Assembly (NCBI RefSeq): GCF_001553785.1
Contig: NZ_LOJP01000001.1
Span: 4,513,000-4,576,999 of the forward strand
DNA length: 64,000 nucleotides
From: Actinoplanes sp. TFC3
GTDB taxonomy: Bacteria; Actinomycetota; Actinomycetes; Mycobacteriales; Micromonosporaceae
Direction: 5' to 3'
The stretch's first letter is position 1. Every line of letters begins with the position of its first letter. The translations under genes and the position numbers were made by a program. Shown here in pieces: positions 8,784 through 15,887 of the stretch. A model generated the notes under the pieces. The model searched no databases. It saw only the letters and a list, made by a program, of their open reading frames with translations, and was not told the origin of the DNA.

Positions 8784-9130
8784 GGCGCTGATGTTTCCGC
8801 GGCGGACGGGCCGGTTCTCCCGCCTGGCAGCCGTAGTTGCGGCCGCAGGTGGGAGGCCGGTCTCCTCCCCAGGGAGGAGGACCTAACGGTGTTCGCGGAC
8901 CCTGCCGACCGGCCAGCCCCACGAACGCGGCGATGTCCTCGTCGGCGGTCGAGGGCGCGCAGACCCATTCCTCGAGGTTGCGGCTCAGCAACGGTGGGAG
9001 CCCGGGCGCCCCGGTTTCCGGTGACGGAAGCTCGGCATACAGCCCGTCCGCGTGGTAGGCGCCCTGCAGCCGGGATTCGCTCGGCCCGCTCACGTTTTGG
9101 TGGCCCGCTGCCGCACGTGCCGTTTCTGTT
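8784..9130 (-). other. Gap with a possible decayed reading frame (8885-9093)
   Basis: This 347 bp stretch separates the membrane-protein operon from a methyltransferase pseudogene. A GTG-initiated minus-strand frame from 9093 reads with strong GC3 bias through LPPLLSRNLEEWVCAPSTAD and DEDIAAFVGLAG. It appears to need a one-base shift to end in VREHR and a stop near 8885. It looks like the C-terminal remnant of a longer gene. I cannot name the family. The rest should hold the promoter of the gene starting at 8783. Confidence 0.3.
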
Positions 9131-9683
9131 TCAGACGCGGCGGGCCAGATGGGCGATGATGGTGGCGTCGATGGCGATCTCGGCGGGCAGGACCCGCAGC
9201 AATTCCGCGAAAAGCCGCGATCGCGGTACGTCCTCGAGTTGCCGATACGCCGACACGGTCGACAGATGTCCGATGTAGTCCCGGCTGCTCAGGCTCAGCC
9301 GCCGCTCAATGATGCCTTGGCGGATGTCGGTGAACAGCGCCGATCGCTGCAACTCGGTGCCCGGCCATTGCAGATGCGGGCCCGGCGGCGTCCCGTCCGG
9401 CGACGGAATGTCATCGGATGCCAGAAAGGGTGCCCGGACCGCGCGGAGGAAAGTGTCCACGGCCGGGTCGGCCACGGTCACCGGGATCGGTGGCGGTGAC
9501 CGTGATGCCGCGCGCGGCGAACAAGCGGGTCGCCTTGCCGGTGCCGGCCCCGATCTCCAGCGCCGTCGCGATCGGCCGGCCCGCGTAGGCCGCCACCAGG
9601 TCGGCCACCGCCGCGGGATAGCCGGGCCGGAACCGCTCGTAGTCCGCCGCCACCGCTCCGAAACTCGTTGCTCGATCGGGCAT
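9131..9683 (-). pseudogene. Class I SAM-dependent methyltransferase, internally deleted and frameshifted
   Basis: Two out-of-frame halves of one methyltransferase are present. The 5' part (from ATG 9683) carries the N-terminal helix SFGAVAADYERFRPGYP and the SAM-binding motif ALEIGAGTGKATRLFAARG. It then breaks after TVTATDP near 9490. The 3' part (9131-about 9480, another frame) carries the C-terminal half: FLASDDIPSPDGTPP, WPGTELQRSALF, SSRDYIGHLSTVSAY and a DATIIAHLARRV end. The segment between motif I and the C-terminal domain, usually around 70 residues holding motifs II-IV, is missing. The join is both a deletion and a frameshift, so the enzyme cannot be active. It sits directly behind the TetX-like monooxygenase gene and was probably its operon partner. 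Confidence 0.82.
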
Positions 9684-9691
9684 GGCGAGCA

Positions 9692-10816
9692 TTATCCGGC
9701 CTGGGTGAGCATCTCGATGAGGCTGCCGGGCGCCTTCTCTCCGAAGCAGATGTCAAAGACCTGCGCGGCGTCGATGCCCTCGGTCACGGTGCGGGCGAAC
9801 AGCGCCTGCTCGTAGTCGCCGAGCGCCGTCTCGACATCCCCGGGGTGCGCGAGCAGGGCGGCGGCCAGCTCGGCGCCGTCGAACATGGCCAGGTTGGCGC
9901 CCTCACCGTTGGGCGGCGACAGGTGCGCGGCGTCGCCGAGCAGCGTCACGCCGGGCACCCGCGGCCACCGGTGCTCGATGGGCAGGGCGTGCAGCGGGCG
10001 CAGCACCGGCGGGGCTTCACCGTCGGTGGTCAGCGCGGTGAGCTGCGGCGCCCAGCCATCGAACTCCGCGGCGATCCTCGCGCGGGCCATGGCGGCGTCG
10101 GTGAAGTCGATGGCGGCGAACCAGTCCTGCGGCTTGCTCAACGCCACGTAGGTGTGCAGCACGCCGCCGGCTTCGCGGTGCGCCTGGATGGCCTTGCCGG
10201 GCACGGTGGCGATCAGCGCGCCGGCCCCTACCGCAGCGGCGGCGCCCGGGTGGCGCTGGTCGGCGTCGTACAGGTACGTCTCGACGAACGAGGTGCCGAG
10301 GTAGTGCGGTGTCGCCGCCGACAGCAGGGGGCGGACCCGCGACCAGGCGCCGTCCGCGCCGACCAGCAGCCCGGCGCGGGCGGTGGAGCCGTCGGCGAAG
10401 TCCAGCTCGTGCCGGCCGGCGCCGAGCGCGCGGATGGCGGTGACTTTGTGGCCCCAGCGGACCGTACCGGCGGGCAGCGAGTCGATCAGCATCCGGCGCA
10501 GGTCGCCGCGCAGCACCTCGGGGCGAGCGCCGGTGCCGTCGTCGGGTTCGTCGAGCAGGACGGTGGCGTCGGGGGCGAGGATGCGGGTGGCCTCGGCACC
10601 CGCGTGGATCAGCGTGTGGAACTGCTCGATCAGGCCGGCTTGGCGCAGCGCGGCCTGCCCGTTGTGCTCGTGGATGTCGAGCTGACCGCCCTGGGTGCGG
10701 GCGTCGGCGGAGGCGTCGGCTTCGTAGACGGTGGCCGCGATGCCGTGGACGTACAGGATGCGCGCCAGCGTCAGCCCACCCAGGCCCGCGCCGATGATCG
10801 TGACGGGAGTCGTCAT
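9692..10816 (-). CDS. FAD-dependent monooxygenase, TetX-like (class A flavoprotein hydroxylase)
   Basis: The protein is 374 residues from ATG 10816. The N-terminal Rossmann motif is VTIIGAGLGGLTLARIL. The DG motif region is LLVGADGAWSRVRPLL (about residue 160), and the GD motif is GVTLLGDAAHLSPPNGEGAN (about 300). All three bind FAD and NAD(P)H. Early residues GGQLDIHEHNGQAALR match the TetX/tetracycline-destructase-like branch, which hydroxylates aromatic polyketides. Whether this protein accepts tetracyclines cannot be told. It is transcribed divergently from a TetR repressor across a gap with two palindromic operators, so it should be induced by a small ligand. Its own downstream partner, a methyltransferase, is broken. 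Confidence 0.88.
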   Translation of the reverse strand: MTTPVTIIGAGLGGLTLARILYVHGIAATVYEADASADARTQGGQLDIHEHNGQAALRQAGLIEQFHTLIHAGAEATRILAPDATVLLDEPDDGTGARPEVLRGDLRRMLIDSLPAGTVRWGHKVTAIRALGAGRHELDFADGSTARAGLLVGADGAWSRVRPLLSAATPHYLGTSFVETYLYDADQRHPGAAAAVGAGALIATVPGKAIQAHREAGGVLHTYVALSKPQDWFAAIDFTDAAMARARIAAEFDGWAPQLTALTTDGEAPPVLRPLHALPIEHRWPRVPGVTLLGDAAHLSPPNGEGANLAMFDGAELAAALLAHPGDVETALGDYEQALFARTVTEGIDAAQVFDICFGEKAPGSLIEMLTQAG

Positions 10817-10842
10817 GGTTCTGCCCCTTCCCGGACATATCT

Positions 10843-10883
10843 CTGGAACGTTGTTCCAGTACCCAGCATGGAACGCTGTTCCA
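10843..10883. promoter_or_regulatory. Twin palindromic TetR operators between the monooxygenase and its repressor
   Basis: Two near-identical palindromes lie in the 85 bp divergent gap. One is CTGGAACGTTGTTCCAG (10843-10859) and the other is TGGAACGCTGTTCCA (10869-10883). They share TGGAACG-T-GTTCCA and are one repeat period (about 25 bp) apart. Partial outer repeats ACATATCT and AGATATGT flank the pair. This layout would let one TetR protein repress both promoters. Confidence 0.85.
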
Positions 10884-10901
10884 GATATGTCAAGATGGGG
10901 C

Positions 10902-11567
10902 ATGGCCGCCCGGACCGACGCCCTGTCACGTGAGCGCATCGTCAGCGCCGCCATCGCCATGCTCGACGACACCGGCGAAACCGGCCTGACCTTCCGCGCG
11001 CTCGCCGCGCGCCTGACCACCGGCCCCGGCGCCCTCTACTGGCACGTGGCCAACAAGGGCGAACTGCTCGCCGCCGCCACCGACGCCGTGCTCGCCGGCG
11101 CGCTGGCCGCCGACGCCACCGAGCAGACCCCGCAGCACGCCATCCGCACCGCAGCGGTGGGCGTGTTCGACGCCATCACCGCGCACCCCTGGGTCGGCGC
11201 CCAACTGTCCGGTCTGGCCTCCCCGTCCGCGGTACGCGAGGTCTTCGAACGCCTCGGCCGGCAGGTGCAAGCCCTCGGCGTCCCGCCCAGCGCCCTGTTC
11301 CACGCCGCGTCCGCGCTGCTCAACTACGTCCTCGGCGTCGCCGCGCAACACGCCGCGAACGCCCGCGCCGTCGAGCCGGGCACCACCCGCCCGGCCATCC
11401 TCGAGGCCGAATCCGCCGCCTGGACCGGACTCGACCCGGCCGCCTACCCGTTTCTGCACACCGTGGCCGGCGAGCTGCGCGAACACGACGACCGCGAGCA
11501 GTTCCTGGCCGGCATCGACCTGATCCTGACCGGCATCACCGCGCAGAACGGACCATGCGCGTCCTGA
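10902..11567 (+). CDS. TetR-family repressor divergent from the TetX-like gene
   Basis: This is a 221-residue protein. The N-terminal helix-turn-helix spans about residues 8-55: RERIVSAAIAMLDDTGETGL, then FRALAARLTTGPGALYWHVANKGELL, a standard TetR DNA-binding domain. The remainder is a helical ligand-binding and dimerisation domain. The ATG at 10902 is chosen because earlier in-frame starts would lie inside the operator region. The protein most likely binds the two palindromes upstream and controls both itself and the monooxygenase. Its 3' end overlaps a decayed glycosyltransferase start by 13 bp. Confidence 0.9.
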   Translation: MAARTDALSRERIVSAAIAMLDDTGETGLTFRALAARLTTGPGALYWHVANKGELLAAATDAVLAGALAADATEQTPQHAIRTAAVGVFDAITAHPWVGAQLSGLASPSAVREVFERLGRQVQALGVPPSALFHAASALLNYVLGVAAQHAANARAVEPGTTRPAILEAESAAWTGLDPAAYPFLHTVAGELREHDDREQFLAGIDLILTGITAQNGPCAS

Positions 11568-11831
11568 TCGCCCGCCCCGGTGTTCATCGGGTTCGGTGGC
11601 CGTACCGATGCTGGTGGATCAGCCGTTCCGGGCCGCACGCCTGAACGACCTCGGGGTGGCACCACCAGCCCTGCCGATGGCCGAGCTGACCCCGAGAACC
11701 TGGCCGCGGCGCTGCGAACCTGCCTCGACGATCCGTCCTGTCGCGAGCGCGCCACCGCCCCGGCGCGCCGGATCCGCCACGAGGACGGACCCGGCGCGGT
11801 GCTCTCGCAGATTACCGCACGGCGAACGTGA
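11555..11831 (+). pseudogene. Glycosyltransferase (UGT/MGT-type) remnant
   Basis: A start MRVLIARP at 11555 is the typical first strand of a GT-B UDP-glycosyltransferase. It is followed almost at once by C-terminal sequence in other frames: VPMLVDQPFRAARLNDLGV with APPALPMAELTP, then, after a further frame change, DPENLAAALRTCLDDPSCRE and IRHEDGPGAVLSQITAR. Most of the protein (over 250 residues) is absent and at least two frame changes are needed. It is therefore a deletion remnant. It follows the TetR gene and mirrors the broken methyltransferase on the other side of the monooxygenase. Confidence 0.75.
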
Positions 11832-12360
11832 AGTCGTTGGAGACGACCCCGCTCAGCCGGCGCGGCGAGGTGAGGCTGCCCTCGGCGATGCGCCGGCGCA
11901 CCTGCGAACGCGACACCTGCAACCCCACCGCCAGCAAGGTGGTCACCGGCAATGGGATGCGCTGGCGGAAGCGAACCGTCACCACCGCGGCATCAGCCAA
12001 CACTTGAACGCCCCACGCCCCCTGCCAGTCGAGGGTGACGTTGTTGCGCCGCTGCAATCCCGGTTCAGCCAGCAGCTGCACCGCCAGCTCGGGATCGTTG
12101 GCGTGGAAGCGTTCCAGCAGCGGCACCGCGATGCTGCGGACCGGAACGCGTTCCAGGACGCTCAGTTTGGTGGTCTCCCCGCATCCGGCGCACAACGCCA
12201 GCAGCCAGACGTCGAGGAGTTTGTGGTTGGCGTTGACCCGGAACTTGCCGTGCGGGCGGTACCGCGTCGAGCGGCAACCTGCGCACCGGCGGCGGATCAA
12301 CGGAAGGCCGGTGGAACACACCAGCCAGTGGGCATTATCAAGGGTGGTCACTGTGGACAC
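11812..12360 (-). CDS. DUF1062 family protein
   Basis: This is a 182-residue soluble protein. The N-terminal half has four cysteines in two pairs (RRRCAGCRSTRYRPHGKF and ALCAGCGETTKLSVLERV), which look like a zinc ribbon. Between them is the family signature KFRVNANHKLLDVWLLALC. The C-terminal half includes LQVSRSQVRRRIAEGSL, an RNA- or DNA-binding-like helical motif. DUF1062 proteins have no established function. The start is GTG at 12360, with GTG three codons in as an alternative. The 3' end overlaps the end of the glycosyltransferase remnant by 20 bp on the opposite strand. Confidence 0.85.
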   Translation of the reverse strand: MSTVTTLDNAHWLVCSTGLPLIRRRCAGCRSTRYRPHGKFRVNANHKLLDVWLLALCAGCGETTKLSVLERVPVRSIAVPLLERFHANDPELAVQLLAEPGLQRRNNVTLDWQGAWGVQVLADAAVVTVRFRQRIPLPVTTLLAVGLQVSRSQVRRRIAEGSLTSPRRLSGVVSNDFTFAVR

Positions 12361-12738
12361 CGATCTGCTGCGACAGTCCGTGCGGAGACCACGCTCCGCG
12401 GGAGAAGTCCGCGCACGCCGAAGAAGCGAGGGGCGCGCCGTGTGTCACCGCGGCGCGCCGCCCCCGCTTGAGGAGTGCGGAACATCAGTGCTCAAGATGA
12501 GCGGGACCTGCCCCGAGGGCACGCGGCAGCCGCGGTTCACGACCGCTGGCGTGCCTCCCCGGCGCAGTTACTGTCTCAGCTGGTGTACAACGGCCCTGTC
12601 CTCGATCGGCGTCAGATCACGGCTGCGAAGCTAACAGCCCGCCGCCGCACCGGACATCGATATAGGTCGCGGACCTGGTCCGCAGCGCCACGCGCTTCTA
12701 TGGCCGGTCACAGGCTCCCCGGTGACAATGCCGGCCGG
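12361..12738. other. Intergenic gap with palindromes, no supported gene
   Basis: This is about 380 bp between the DUF1062 start and the ECF sigma stop. It contains a GGCGCGCCG inverted pair near 12431-12460, which could act as a terminator-like hairpin. It also holds a perfect 15 bp palindrome GCGGACCTGGTCCGC at 12669-12683. A plus-strand frame across the gap has no recognisable motif. The DUF1062 promoter should lie at its left edge. Confidence 0.4.
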
Positions 12739-13956
12739 TCAATGATCGCCATCGGCGCTCTCCTGCGGTGACGGGAGTTGCGCGGCCCGCGACTGCAGGT
12801 AGCGCTGCTCGGGCCGGCTGAGCGTGAGCCGCGCCGCCAACCGGTACTGCTCGCGCGCCGCGACCCGCTCGCCGGCCAGGTCCAGCAGGTGAGCCCGCAC
12901 CGCGGCGGTGCGGTGATGGCGGGCCAGCAGCGAATCCTGTGCGGCCTGCTCAAGGGCGGCGAGCCCGGCGTGCGGGCCGTCTACCATGGCCAGCGCCACG
13001 ATCCGGTTCAGGGTGACCATCGGACTCGGGTCCAACGCGTACAGCAGGCCGTACAGGGTGGAGATCTGTGGCCAATCGGTGTCCTCGGCGCGCGCCGCCT
13101 CGTCGTGCACCGCCGCGATCGCGGCCTGCAGCTGCAACGCCCCGATCGGCGCCTGCTGCAGGGTGCGGGTGATCAGCGCAACGCCTTCGGCGATCGCGTC
13201 CGCGTCCCAGCGGCGCCGGTCCTGCTCGGCCAGCGGGACTAGGCTGCCGTCCGCAGTGGTACGCGCGGGGCGGCGCGCGTCGGTGAGCAGCATCAACGCG
13301 AGCAGCCCGGCCACCTCACCGTCGCCGGGCAGCAGCCGGTGCAGCTGGCGGGTCAGCCGGATCGCCTCGCGGGTCAGCTCCACCCGGTGCAACGCGTCGC
13401 CGGAGCTGGCCGTGTACCCCTCGTTGAAGATCAGGTAGAGCACGTGGCGGGCCGCGGTGAGCCGTTCGCCGAGCTCGTCCGGCGCGGGCAGTTCGAAGCG
13501 GGTGCCGGTGGCGCGGATGCGCTGCTTCGCCCGGCTGATCCGCTGGCCCACGGTGGCCTCCGGCAGCAGCAAGGCTCGGGCGATCTCGGCGGTGCTGAGC
13601 CCGCCGACCGCCCGCAGGGTGAGGGTGACCTGCGCCGGCACGCTCAGCGCGGGATGGCAGCAGAGCAGCAGCAGCGTCAGCTCATCGTCGCCGCGGACCT
13701 GCGGCGCGGGCTCATGCTGCACCGCTTCCTCACGGCGCCGGCGGGCCGTCTCGCTGCGCAGCACCTCCACCCGCCGCCGTCCCGCGACGGTGATCAGCCA
13801 GTTGCGCGGGTGCTCGGGCACGCCGGTGCGCGGCCACTGGGCGGCGGCCGCTAGCAGCGCCTCCTGCACGGCGTCCTCGCAGGCCTCGAAGTCGCCGTAG
13901 CGGCGCACCACCGCGACCAGAACCTGCGGCGCGCACGCGCGCAGCAGCTCCGGCAT
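12739..13956 (-). CDS. ECF42-type RNA polymerase sigma factor with C-terminal extension
   Basis: The protein is 405 residues, about twice a normal ECF factor. Sigma region 2 is at about 1-75 (VVRRYGDFEACEDAVQEALL, then WPRTGVPEHPRNWLITVAGR). Sigma region 4 is at about 105-160 (GGLSTAEIARALLLPEATVG followed by QRISRAKQRIR). A long helical, TPR-like C-terminal extension (about 180-405) includes LIFNEGYTASSG and LYALDPSPMVTLNRIVALA. These features define the ECF42 group, which is encoded beside DGPF/YCII proteins, exactly as here. The extension regulates activity in place of an anti-sigma factor. ATG at 13956 has a GGAGG box. A GTG overlapping the DGPF stop as GTGA is the alternative. Confidence 0.92.
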   Translation of the reverse strand: MPELLRACAPQVLVAVVRRYGDFEACEDAVQEALLAAAAQWPRTGVPEHPRNWLITVAGRRRVEVLRSETARRRREEAVQHEPAPQVRGDDELTLLLLCCHPALSVPAQVTLTLRAVGGLSTAEIARALLLPEATVGQRISRAKQRIRATGTRFELPAPDELGERLTAARHVLYLIFNEGYTASSGDALHRVELTREAIRLTRQLHRLLPGDGEVAGLLALMLLTDARRPARTTADGSLVPLAEQDRRRWDADAIAEGVALITRTLQQAPIGALQLQAAIAAVHDEAARAEDTDWPQISTLYGLLYALDPSPMVTLNRIVALAMVDGPHAGLAALEQAAQDSLLARHHRTAAVRAHLLDLAGERVAAREQYRLAARLTLSRPEQRYLQSRAAQLPSPQESADGDH

Positions 13957-13961
13957 CGAGG

Positions 13962-14333
13962 TCACTCCTCCCACGTGCTCATGTCCAGCACCGGGCGCAC
14001 CTCGACCCGGGTGTACGCGGCGTCCGGCGCCTTCGCGGCCCAGGCGACCGCCTCCTTCAGGTCGGCCACGTCGATCAGGTAGAAGCCGGCCAGGTGCTCC
14101 TTGACCTCGGCGTACGGGCCGTCGGAGGTGATCGTGCGGCCCTCGCGGACGCTGACCTGGGTGGCCAGGGCCGGGTCGCCGAGGCCCTCGCTGGCCACCA
14201 GCACCCCGGCCTGGCTCATCTCGCCGGACAGCCGCAGATGTCCGCGGCCGAAGTCGATGCGCTGCTGCTCGCTGAGCGTCTCCCACACCGCGAGGGACTG
14301 CGGGTTCGACTGGATCAGGATCAGGTATTTCAT
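13962..14333 (-). CDS. DGPF/YCII-domain protein, ECF42 partner
   Basis: This 123-residue protein is a complete YCII-related domain. It starts MKYLILIQSNPQSLAVW. It has the family's DGPF-type motif as TSDGPYAEVKEHLAGFYLID (about residues 70-89) and ends VEVRPVLDMS. YCII proteins form dimeric ferredoxin-like barrels. In ECF42 loci they are the usual target genes and are co-transcribed with the sigma factor. Its stop is 6 bp before the sigma start. The gene lies downstream of the symmetric promoter element at 14361-14388, consistent with control by its own sigma factor. Confidence 0.9.
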   Translation of the reverse strand: MKYLILIQSNPQSLAVWETLSEQQRIDFGRGHLRLSGEMSQAGVLVASEGLGDPALATQVSVREGRTITSDGPYAEVKEHLAGFYLIDVADLKEAVAWAAKAPDAAYTRVEVRPVLDMSTWEE

Positions 14334-14360
14334 GGTTTCTCCTTCGCTTGTTGCTCACTG

Positions 14361-14388
14361 TGTCGAAGCCAACCCGGCGGCTTCGACA
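14361..14388. promoter_or_regulatory. Symmetric bidirectional ECF42-type promoter
   Basis: A perfect 10 bp inverted repeat TGTCGAAGCC (14361-14370) and GGCTTCGACA (14379-14388) sits between the divergent DGPF and NTF2-like genes. Each arm supplies a TGTCGA box followed 17 bp later by CGAC, the -35 and -10 pattern I recall for ECF42 promoters. Because of the symmetry, the -35 of one direction overlaps the -10 of the other. Predicted transcripts would have leaders of roughly 25-30 nt for both genes. Confidence 0.7.
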
Positions 14389-14417
14389 TGCTGGGTGAGA
14401 GAAAGGCAGGTCCGGTC

Positions 14418-14870
14418 ATGAATGAGATCCGGAATATTGTCGAACGCAAGGCCGCGCTGCTGGAGACCGGTGACACCACCGCGATCATGGCGTACTACGC
14501 GCCCAGCTACGTCGAATACTCCCTCGCCCCGCCGTTGCGCCAGCCCGGCAACGGCGGCGACCCGGCTCCGCTGGAGAAGTGGATGGCCACCTTCGAGGCG
14601 CCGCCGCGCCGCGAGGTCACCCGGCTGGAGATCACCCAGGACGGCGACGTGGCCTTCGCGACCAGCCTCGACTGCCTGTCCGCGGTGCCGCGCGGCGCGG
14701 CCGAGGGCTTCCGGCTGTGCCGGGTGACGCTGGGGTTGCGCCGCATCGACGGGCGCTGGCTGGTGGCCCACGAGCACGAGTCGGTGCCGTTCGAGATGGA
14801 CGGCTCGCTGCGCGCCTCGGTCGGGCTGACCCCGCCCGGTGAGGATCAGGAGCGGAAGGTACGGCGGTAG
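14418..14870 (+). CDS. NTF2/SnoaL-like protein, likely in the ECF42 regulon
   Basis: The protein is 150 residues and forms a single NTF2-like fold. It opens with the N-terminal helices IRNIVERKAALLETGDTTAI and AYYAPSYVEYSLAPPL. The central sheet contains EITQDGDVAFATSLDCLS, and a C-terminal strand reads DGRWLVAHEHESVPFEMDG. This resembles DUF4440 and ketosteroid-isomerase-like proteins, which bind small hydrophobic ligands; the substrate is unknown. ATG 14418 lies 30 bp after the bidirectional ECF element. It may therefore be co-induced with the DGPF-sigma operon. The 3' end overlaps the convergent AraC gene by 25 bp. Confidence 0.82.
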   Translation: MNEIRNIVERKAALLETGDTTAIMAYYAPSYVEYSLAPPLRQPGNGGDPAPLEKWMATFEAPPRREVTRLEITQDGDVAFATSLDCLSAVPRGAAEGFRLCRVTLGLRRIDGRWLVAHEHESVPFEMDGSLRASVGLTPPGEDQERKVRR

Positions 14871-15790
14871 GTGTCGGGCGGCACGCCCACCGTGCGCTGA
14901 AAATGGCGGCGCAGCGTGGTGGCCGTGCCCATGCCGCACGCCGCGGCGATGGTGTCGATGCTGTCGCCCGTGGTTTCCAGCAGTTCCTGCGCACGGCGGA
15001 TCCGCTGGGTGAGCAGCCACTGCAGCGGGGTGGTGCCGGTGACCGCGGTGAAGTGGCGGGTCAGGTGGCGTGAACTCAGGCTGGCCCGGCGGGCGAGGTT
15101 CTCCACGGTGAGCGGCTGGTCCAGCCGTTGCAGGATCCAGGGCAGCAGCTCGCCCAGGCGGTGACCGTCGTCGGCCGGCACCGGGGTGGTGACGTACTGG
15201 GCCTGCCCGCCGGCGCGGTGCGGCGGCACGACCAGCCGGCGGGCGACGAGGTTGGCGATCGCCGAGCCGTGGTCGCGGCGCACCAGATGCAGGCACAAGT
15301 CCAGCGCCGCGGCCTTTCCCGCCGAGGTGAGCACCGTGGCGTTGTCGACGTAGAGCACGTCCGGGTCGACCTGCACGCGCGGGTGGCGGGCGGCGAGCTG
15401 CCCGGTGTGGGCCCAGTGGGTGGTGGCGCGCAGCCCGTCGAGCAGTCCGGCGGCGGCGAGCACGAACGCGCCGGTGCACAGCGACACGACCCGCGCCCCG
15501 CCATGGTGGGCTGCGCGCACCGCCTCGACCAGGTCGGCGGGGACGTCGTCGATGTCGGCCAGGGCGGGCACGATCACGGTGCCGGCGTGCGCGAGCCGGT
15601 CCAGCCCCTGGTCGGGGTCCAGCCGGAAACGCCCCACCTGTACGGCCCGGGTGCCGCAGATCGCCATGTCGTACCAGGGCACCTGGACGGCGTCCGGGGC
15701 GCTGCCGAAGACCTCGCAGGCCAGGGCCAGCTCGAAGGCCAGCATCCCGTCGGTGGCAGCGATGGCCACGGTACGCACGGAGGCACCCAT
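14846..15790 (-). CDS. GlxA-type AraC regulator with DJ-1/PfpI-like domain
   Basis: This is a 314-residue protein. Residues 1-185 form a class I glutamine-amidotransferase-like (DJ-1/PfpI) domain: VRTVAIAATDGMLAFELALA, the nucleophile-elbow-like GARVVSLCTGAFVLAAAGLL with a cysteine, and RATTHWAHTGQLAARHP. Residues 210-310 form a double AraC helix-turn-helix, with TVENLARRASLSSRHLTRHF and SIDTIAAACGMGTATTLRRH. Such regulators activate neighbouring catabolic or detoxification genes. The ATG at 15790 is chosen. A TTG at 15868 would add 26 poorly conserved residues. A divergent saccharopine-dehydrogenase-like gene starts 98 bp away and is the obvious target. Confidence 0.9.
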   Translation of the reverse strand: MGASVRTVAIAATDGMLAFELALACEVFGSAPDAVQVPWYDMAICGTRAVQVGRFRLDPDQGLDRLAHAGTVIVPALADIDDVPADLVEAVRAAHHGGARVVSLCTGAFVLAAAGLLDGLRATTHWAHTGQLAARHPRVQVDPDVLYVDNATVLTSAGKAAALDLCLHLVRRDHGSAIANLVARRLVVPPHRAGGQAQYVTTPVPADDGHRLGELLPWILQRLDQPLTVENLARRASLSSRHLTRHFTAVTGTTPLQWLLTQRIRRAQELLETTGDSIDTIAAACGMGTATTLRRHFQRTVGVPPDTYRRTFRS

Positions 15791-15887
15791 GTCGGAAAGT
15801 GTATGGGTCTTGTCGTTTCCGCCACTGGCCCGCCGCCGACCGGATCGGCCAGGGTTGATCGTGTCCAACAGCAGAGAGGTGGCGGCG

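Noticed and set aside
13962-14358. ECF42 sigma start far upstream inside the DGPF gene
   Set aside because: That frame is open only because of GC bias. The sigma domain begins at 13956, just after the DGPF stop.
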